A stretch of DNA of 11,297 nt from assembly GCA_007123065.1 (NCBI GenBank), contig SKSI01000008.1, forward strand, positions 1-11,297, in the 5' to 3' direction. The position numbers were made by a program, and so were the translations under genes. The notes beneath the pieces were generated by a model. The model made no database searches and was not told where the DNA came from. It worked only from the letters and a program-made list of their open reading frames with translations. The DNA is from Bacteroidales bacterium (GTDB lineage Bacteria; Bacteroidota; Bacteroidia; Bacteroidales; UBA7960). Below, one piece after another: positions 7,140 to 11,297 of this stretch (position 1 is its first letter; each line of letters begins with the position of its first letter).

Positions 7140-7754
7140 ATGGATACAGTTGTTTTTGTCATGCAAACATCATCCAAACCGGCAAATTTGCTTGTATTGA
7201 TGCTGTTAGTGGGTTTTCTCTGTTTCTGCAATACCGTGTTTGCGGAGCAACCTCAGGAAAGTTTTCAATCGGTGGGCAAACTGCCCTGTAGTGATTTGGA
7301 ATATCACTCTGATCGCCAGTTTTTTCGTGGTTCCGGCATAGGCACACACACCAATGCCCGTTTGGCTGAACGAATTGCCCGACTGGAAGCCAATGCACAG
7401 CTCTCTGCAAATATCAGTATATCTGTACAGTCAGTTACTTCCATGTATTTATCTCAATTTTGCGATGAAAACAATGCTGTATATCATGAAGCCATGGAGC
7501 ACCTGACACGCCAAACAACCCAAAGACACCTTAGAAATGTCCAAGTGGTGTGTTCTGAAACCGACTTTGAAGATGGACAGTACATCGTTTATCTTGCAGT
7601 TGAAGTTGCTGCTGACGATGTCTTTTCCGGACTTGAGAAAGAATTTGCAGCTGACGCATCTCTAAAACACCTTTATGACAAAGATGGCTTGCGACAAATA
7701 TTAGATGAAGCGATGGAAGAAACTGACGCTGTTAAAGAAAGAGAGGGTCAGTAA
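7140..7754 (+). CDS. Secreted LPP20-like protein
   Basis: This 204-aa protein has a signal peptide (hydrophobic core about 17-30, likely cleavage after VFA at 35). It continues with a region resembling LPP20/FlgT-N type domains: GSGIGTHTNARLAERIARLE followed by ANAQLSANISISVQSV, the typical Gly-x-Gly then Ala-rich helix. A beta-rich end follows (YIVYLAVEVAAD) and then a charged helical C-terminus. There is no lipobox Cys at the cleavage site, so it is predicted to be periplasmic or secreted rather than a lipoprotein. Mature cysteines C50, C108 and C138 leave room for a disulfide. Start M1 is used; M8 (7161) would give a more conventional signal peptide and is a real alternative. It starts 51 nt after the zinc-knuckle gene and is likely in the same operon. 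Function unknown; the LPP20 link is by motif impression only. Confidence 0.72.
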   Translation: MDTVVFVMQTSSKPANLLVLMLLVGFLCFCNTVFAEQPQESFQSVGKLPCSDLEYHSDRQFFRGSGIGTHTNARLAERIARLEANAQLSANISISVQSVTSMYLSQFCDENNAVYHEAMEHLTRQTTQRHLRNVQVVCSETDFEDGQYIVYLAVEVAADDVFSGLEKEFAADASLKHLYDKDGLRQILDEAMEETDAVKEREGQ

Positions 7755-7821
7755 ATGGTCTTATTTCATCATAATTGATATGTAAATTTTTGAGTCATAA
7801 ATAATATTGAAGTGACCACCA

Positions 7822-8625
7822 ATGAAAAACATCTTATTTTCCATTTTTTTTATGGCTTTTGGCCTGACATTTGTTTGCTCCCAGGAAATCATTGAGATTG
7901 AAGGCGCTCGCGGTATAGGTTTGATTGCCGGCCGGGTGAGTGAACTGGATGCCAGGCGCGATGCCCTCAATGAAGCCAAAGTGGAGGCCTTGCGACTGGC
8001 CGGCATTACAGAACATCTTCAGTCTTATGAACTTTTGTATACAAGTCAGCAGGATCATAACTACAGCCAGTTTTTTAGTTCTGATATCCATGCTGAATTG
8101 CAGGGTGCCGTTCAAAGTTATGAGATCGTGGATGAACGGCGTATACAAAACAAAACGACACAACTATTTGAAATAGAATTGACTATAAATGCGCAGGTGG
8201 TCAAATACGATACCCGGCCCGACCAGTCATTCATAACAGAAATACAGGGAGTTAAAGGTATTTATAATGAAGGAGAGCATCTGGAATTCAATGTTTATTC
8301 TGCACTGGATGCATATCTTCACATCTTTAATATCAATGATCACGAGGCCTATCTCATGTATCCCAACCCCTGGGAGCAATTCCAGCGCATTGCAGCCGGT
8401 GATCCAAAAAGTTTTCCATTTGGCTATGTGGATTATTATTTGGAAAAATCCACCCGCGAACCGGAAGTTAACCGGCTGATTTTTGTATTCACTAAAGAAC
8501 CGGTCTTGTTTCGCGATTTTAAAGGAGAAGAGCAGGCTACTTCAGCCGATCATATTTTTTCTTGGATTTATAGCCTTAGTCCTGATCTTAGAAGCACTGA
8601 TTATCAAATATTTACAATAAGATAA
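7822..8625 (+). CDS. Secreted DUF4384 domain protein with FlgT-N/LPP20-like front half
   Basis: This 267-aa protein starts with a signal peptide (residues 1-20, ending VCSQ). Residues 26-128 show a GARGIG turn, then an Ala-rich helix DARRDALNEAKVEALRLAGI, a central helix and a beta strand FEIELTINAQVV, as in FlgT-N/LPP20-type envelope domains. From about 146 it matches DUF4384: YNEGEHLEFNVYSALDAYL, then HIFNINDHEAYLMYPNPWE, where the YPNP phrase equals the family's usual (F/Y)PN motif. DUF4384 domains are found in envelope and secreted proteins of unknown activity, often beside peptidase or secretion genes. It is 67 nt downstream of the LPP20-like gene and the last intact gene of the cluster. 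Its N-terminus closely resembles that of the 4698 product. The stop at 8623 is followed at once, in frame, by a decayed PKD domain. Confidence 0.8.
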   Translation: MKNILFSIFFMAFGLTFVCSQEIIEIEGARGIGLIAGRVSELDARRDALNEAKVEALRLAGITEHLQSYELLYTSQQDHNYSQFFSSDIHAELQGAVQSYEIVDERRIQNKTTQLFEIELTINAQVVKYDTRPDQSFITEIQGVKGIYNEGEHLEFNVYSALDAYLHIFNINDHEAYLMYPNPWEQFQRIAAGDPKSFPFGYVDYYLEKSTREPEVNRLIFVFTKEPVLFRDFKGEEQATSADHIFSWIYSLSPDLRSTDYQIFTIR

Positions 8626-8833
8626 GCAGGCATTGCCTTTGACCCGAACAGCGAATGTTCCCCAATGGAGGTAACTTTTTCTAACAACTCCACCGGCTCT
8701 GGTCTTACTTAACATTGGGTTTTTGGCGACGGCCACACCTCGTATCTGCCGTGCCCGGAGCTCCGACAAAGGAGGTCTGACCGAATACCATATCCGGCAT
8801 CCTTTCAAAAATGAACCGTGGAATGATTTTTGA
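8626..8833 (+). pseudogene. Decayed PKD-domain gene fragment
   Basis: Starting directly after the previous stop and in the same frame, the DNA encodes ECSPMEVTFSNNSTG, a TAA at 8710-8712 where PKD domains have Tyr, then HWVFGDGHTS, the PKD core (W-x-F-G-D-G). A +1 frame change between about 8741 and 8765 is needed to continue as LTEYHIRHPFKNEPW before a TGA at 8831. One stop plus one shift, and no start codon, mark it as a dead piece of an extracellular PKD protein. Such domains are common in T9SS cargo and gliding-associated proteins. It fills most of the gap before the next gene. Confidence 0.75.
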
Positions 8834-8860
8834 TATACAATTAATTTTTTGCTGCTTTTT

Positions 8861-11297
8861 ATGAACAAAAAATATTTTCTTCTGATCTCTCTGATAGGGT
8901 TTATCTGCCTGAATTCACAGAAGATGCTTGCTCAGGGAATAAATGGATATATTTTAGATACAGAAGGTGATCCAATTCCCTTTGCTACCATTTATGTTCC
9001 TGAATTACACAAAGGTACCACGGCTAATGAAGATGGTGCTTACCATCTTTCCTTACCTGCAGGCAATCATCAGCTCCGGTTTCAATACCTGGGCTACCGA
9101 ACCGAAAATATTGAGGTTGTTATCGGGTCTGAGAATGTGTCCTTAGATATAACTCTGGAACCGCAGCAGTATATGCTCCCGGCCGTTGTGGTGACAGCCT
9201 CAGGAGAAGATCCTGCCTATTTTATCATGCGGCAGGCGATCGGGATGAGTCAGTATTATCTGAACCAGATCTCTGAATACACAGCCAGGGTGTATTTGAA
9301 AGGTTCCGGAGTGGTTAATAGTATGCCCTCTTTGTTCAGAAGACAAATGGAAAGGGAAGGCATTCAGCAAGAAAGGTATTTCGTCATCGAGACCATATCC
9401 GATATACATTTTGAACTCCCGGACCGGGTTCGTACGGAGGTGATCTCATTGCGCAGCTCCGGCAATGACAATCAGTCCAACCCCATGGCATTTGTCACTA
9501 TTAGCCTGTATCGTGACATCAATGGCATTATTTCCCCATTGAGCCGCAGTGCAATGCAGGTATACCGTTTCGAGCTCGCCGGAAGCTTCATTGAGAACGG
9601 CCATCATATCAATAGAATAAAAGTGATACCAGGAAGAGCCGGTGCCGATCTCTATCGTGGCTATATCTATATCAGGGAAAACTCCTGGAATATACACTCT
9701 GTAGACCTGACTGTGGAACAAAGTCTGTTTTCCATGAATATACGCCAGGTATATCAGGAAGTTGTTCCCGACGTCTGGATGCCGGTTAGCCAAAATTTTG
9801 ATGTGGAATTTGGCATTATGGGTCTTGAAGTGGATTATCAATATGTTGTTTCAGTAGGAGATTATGATGTGACCCTAAACCCTGCACTGGATCATGATTT
9901 TTATCTTCGAAGGACCCGTGCCCGGGAAACCCTTGAATCGGTTGAAGAATTTGATTTAAGTCGGAAAGCAGAGCGTCCGGAGATTGCAAAGCGCTCACCG
10001 GAAGAATCGCTGACCGCCCGACAGTTTGAAATACAGACTCTAAAAGATGCCAATAGTTTGAGCAATAGAGAAATGAGGCGATTGAACCGCCTGATCCGCA
10101 AGGAAGCAAGGGCCTCTCAGACCCGACCCTCTTTGGAGCTGTTTCCGCACGCAACAACTATTGATGACAGCGCCCGGGTGCGTGGCGATGCATATTGGGA
10201 AATCCATCGCCCTGTGCCACTGACAGAAGAAGAACGTCGCAGTTTTAGCCAACCTCGAGAAGGTGATGGGCCGGAGGATGAAGATGGTGATTCAGGTTTA
10301 TTGAGACAAGTATTGATCGGCAGCAGACACGCGTTGACGCATGATCTGACACTTCGCCATAACGGACTGTTTGGCCCTTCGTCATTTTATTACAATACGG
10401 TTGACGCGATCCCATATACAAAAGAAATATCACTGAGTTATCGTCCGCCAAATGGTCGATTTTTTACTTTTGATGGTAGTTTTGGCTATGCCTTTGCCCG
10501 TCAACGGTTTCTCGCTGATGCTGCACTACGCTACGATTATAACCCCTTCAGGCGTTCATTTGTCAGTATTTCAGGCGGCAGGGCAACTTCCGACTTTAAT
10601 AAAGAGTATGGCATTCCCAAACTTTTCAACACGATAACCTCATTGTTCTTCAAACAAAACCTGATGAAGCTCTATGAGAAAGATTACCTGCAGGTAGATC
10701 ACAGAACAGATATTTTAAATGGCCTTGTTTTTTACGCGGGTTTAGGATACGAGAAGCGCAGACGATTGACCAACAACAACCTCTACTACATTTCGAATCC
10801 GTTCAACAATAGCTATACCTCCAATACGCCTGCTCCAAACAATGTGGATGATCAAATATTCAGTGACCATCGTGCTTTCATCCTGGATTTCGGGCTTAGC
10901 TATACGCACAGGCACTATTACCGGATGCGCGGAAACCGCAAAGTGATGGCACATTCAAATTATCCGACCATATCGGTTCGCTTCAAACACGGTCTTGAGG
11001 ATGTATGGAACAGCAATGCGAACTTTAGCTTTCTGGAAGCATCGTTGAGTCAGGAGTTTGAGCTGAGGTTGATTGGTCGCTTTCAGTACCATGTTGCAAT
11101 TGGGACATTCCCGGGTGCCGATGAGGTGTTTTTTGCCGATTACAGGCATTTTCACACAAACCCTTTATGGGTGAAAGGCAGCAATGCCGCTTCAATGTTT
11201 CTTACACTGGATTATTATGATCGAAGTACAATCAGCGATTTTGCTGCTGTTCATCTGCATTATGATCATAGCCGGTTGCTGTTAAAGCGTCTGCCAT
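8861..11297 (+). CDS. DUF5686 outer-membrane protein with carboxypeptidase regulatory-like domain (3' partial)
   Basis: The frame stays open to the window edge, giving 812 codons with no stop. Residues 1-24 are a signal peptide ending in LAQ. Residues 25-108 form the carboxypeptidase-regulatory-like beta-sandwich usual at the front of Bacteroidota outer-membrane proteins (GINGYILDTEGDPIPFATIY, then GTTANEDGAYHLSLPAG and YLGYRT). DUF5686 follows from about 110, opening with DPAYFIMRQAI. A charged helical stretch spans about 350-420, with an acidic low-complexity patch near 467-480. The last ~300 residues alternate in short beta strands with aromatic girdles, suggesting a barrel in the outer membrane. 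No plug domain or TonB box is visible, so it is not a typical SusC. The substrate is unknown. The start codon is preceded by a T-rich leader without Shine-Dalgarno. It lies beyond the PKD remnant, so it may not belong to the upstream cluster. Confidence 0.9.
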   Translation, partial: MNKKYFLLISLIGFICLNSQKMLAQGINGYILDTEGDPIPFATIYVPELHKGTTANEDGAYHLSLPAGNHQLRFQYLGYRTENIEVVIGSENVSLDITLEPQQYMLPAVVVTASGEDPAYFIMRQAIGMSQYYLNQISEYTARVYLKGSGVVNSMPSLFRRQMEREGIQQERYFVIETISDIHFELPDRVRTEVISLRSSGNDNQSNPMAFVTISLYRDINGIISPLSRSAMQVYRFELAGSFIENGHHINRIKVIPGRAGADLYRGYIYIRENSWNIHSVDLTVEQSLFSMNIRQVYQEVVPDVWMPVSQNFDVEFGIMGLEVDYQYVVSVGDYDVTLNPALDHDFYLRRTRARETLESVEEFDLSRKAERPEIAKRSPEESLTARQFEIQTLKDANSLSNREMRRLNRLIRKEARASQTRPSLELFPHATTIDDSARVRGDAYWEIHRPVPLTEEERRSFSQPREGDGPEDEDGDSGLLRQVLIGSRHALTHDLTLRHNGLFGPSSFYYNTVDAIPYTKEISLSYRPPNGRFFTFDGSFGYAFARQRFLADAALRYDYNPFRRSFVSISGGRATSDFNKEYGIPKLFNTITSLFFKQNLMKLYEKDYLQVDHRTDILNGLVFYAGLGYEKRRRLTNNNLYYISNPFNNSYTSNTPAPNNVDDQIFSDHRAFILDFGLSYTHRHYYRMRGNRKVMAHSNYPTISVRFKHGLEDVWNSNANFSFLEASLSQEFELRLIGRFQYHVAIGTFPGADEVFFADYRHFHTNPLWVKGSNAASMFLTLDYYDRSTISDFAAVHLHYDHSRLLLKRLP

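Noticed and set aside
8626..8712. Programmed stop-codon readthrough of the DUF4384 gene into the PKD segment
   Set aside because: A second in-frame stop at 8710 and a frame shift interrupt the PKD domain, so a functional extended protein is unlikely.

Overview
The window looks like chromosomal DNA of a Bacteroidota bacterium. It contains a type IX secretion (T9SS) type A sorting domain, a carboxypeptidase-regulatory/DUF5686 outer-membrane protein and a decayed PKD domain. Two putative promoters fit the Bacteroidota pattern (TTG or TTTG, about 20 nt, TAnnTTTG), and most start codons lack a clear Shine-Dalgarno sequence.

Layout. Positions 1-1293 (+) are the 3' part of a large secreted T9SS cargo protein. 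A non-coding array of eleven 7-bp repeats (1313-1389) separates it from the convergent gene hcp (1400-3061, -), a class I hybrid cluster protein/hydroxylamine reductase with all expected cluster ligands. The hcp promoter lies between the arms of a 14/15 inverted repeat. A pirin-family protein (3268-4290, -) follows, with a small octamer tandem repeat between the two genes. Positions 4291-4697 hold no intact gene, only a promoter candidate, a short inverted repeat and a possible gene remnant.

Positions 4698-8625 (+) hold four genes in one direction that I cannot tie to a described system: (i) a signal-peptide/single-TM protein ending in a (DDEP)n tail encoded by a 12-bp tandem repeat; (ii) a 588-aa protein with eight DnaJ-type CxxCxGxG knuckles in two blocks of four at exact 11-residue spacing, followed by several TM helices; (iii) a secreted LPP20-like protein; (iv) a secreted DUF4384 protein with a FlgT-N-like front half. 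The first two probably face each other at the cytoplasmic side of the inner membrane and the last two act in the envelope, so the set could be a trans-envelope module. That is inference from gene order and topology.

The module is followed directly by a PKD-domain pseudogene fragment (8626-8833) and may be preceded by a gene tail (4571-4642), so it appears to sit in a rearranged site. The last gene (8861 to the window end, +) is a DUF5686 protein with an N-terminal carboxypeptidase-regulatory-like domain, cut by the window edge. No tRNA, rRNA, CRISPR array or transposase is visible.
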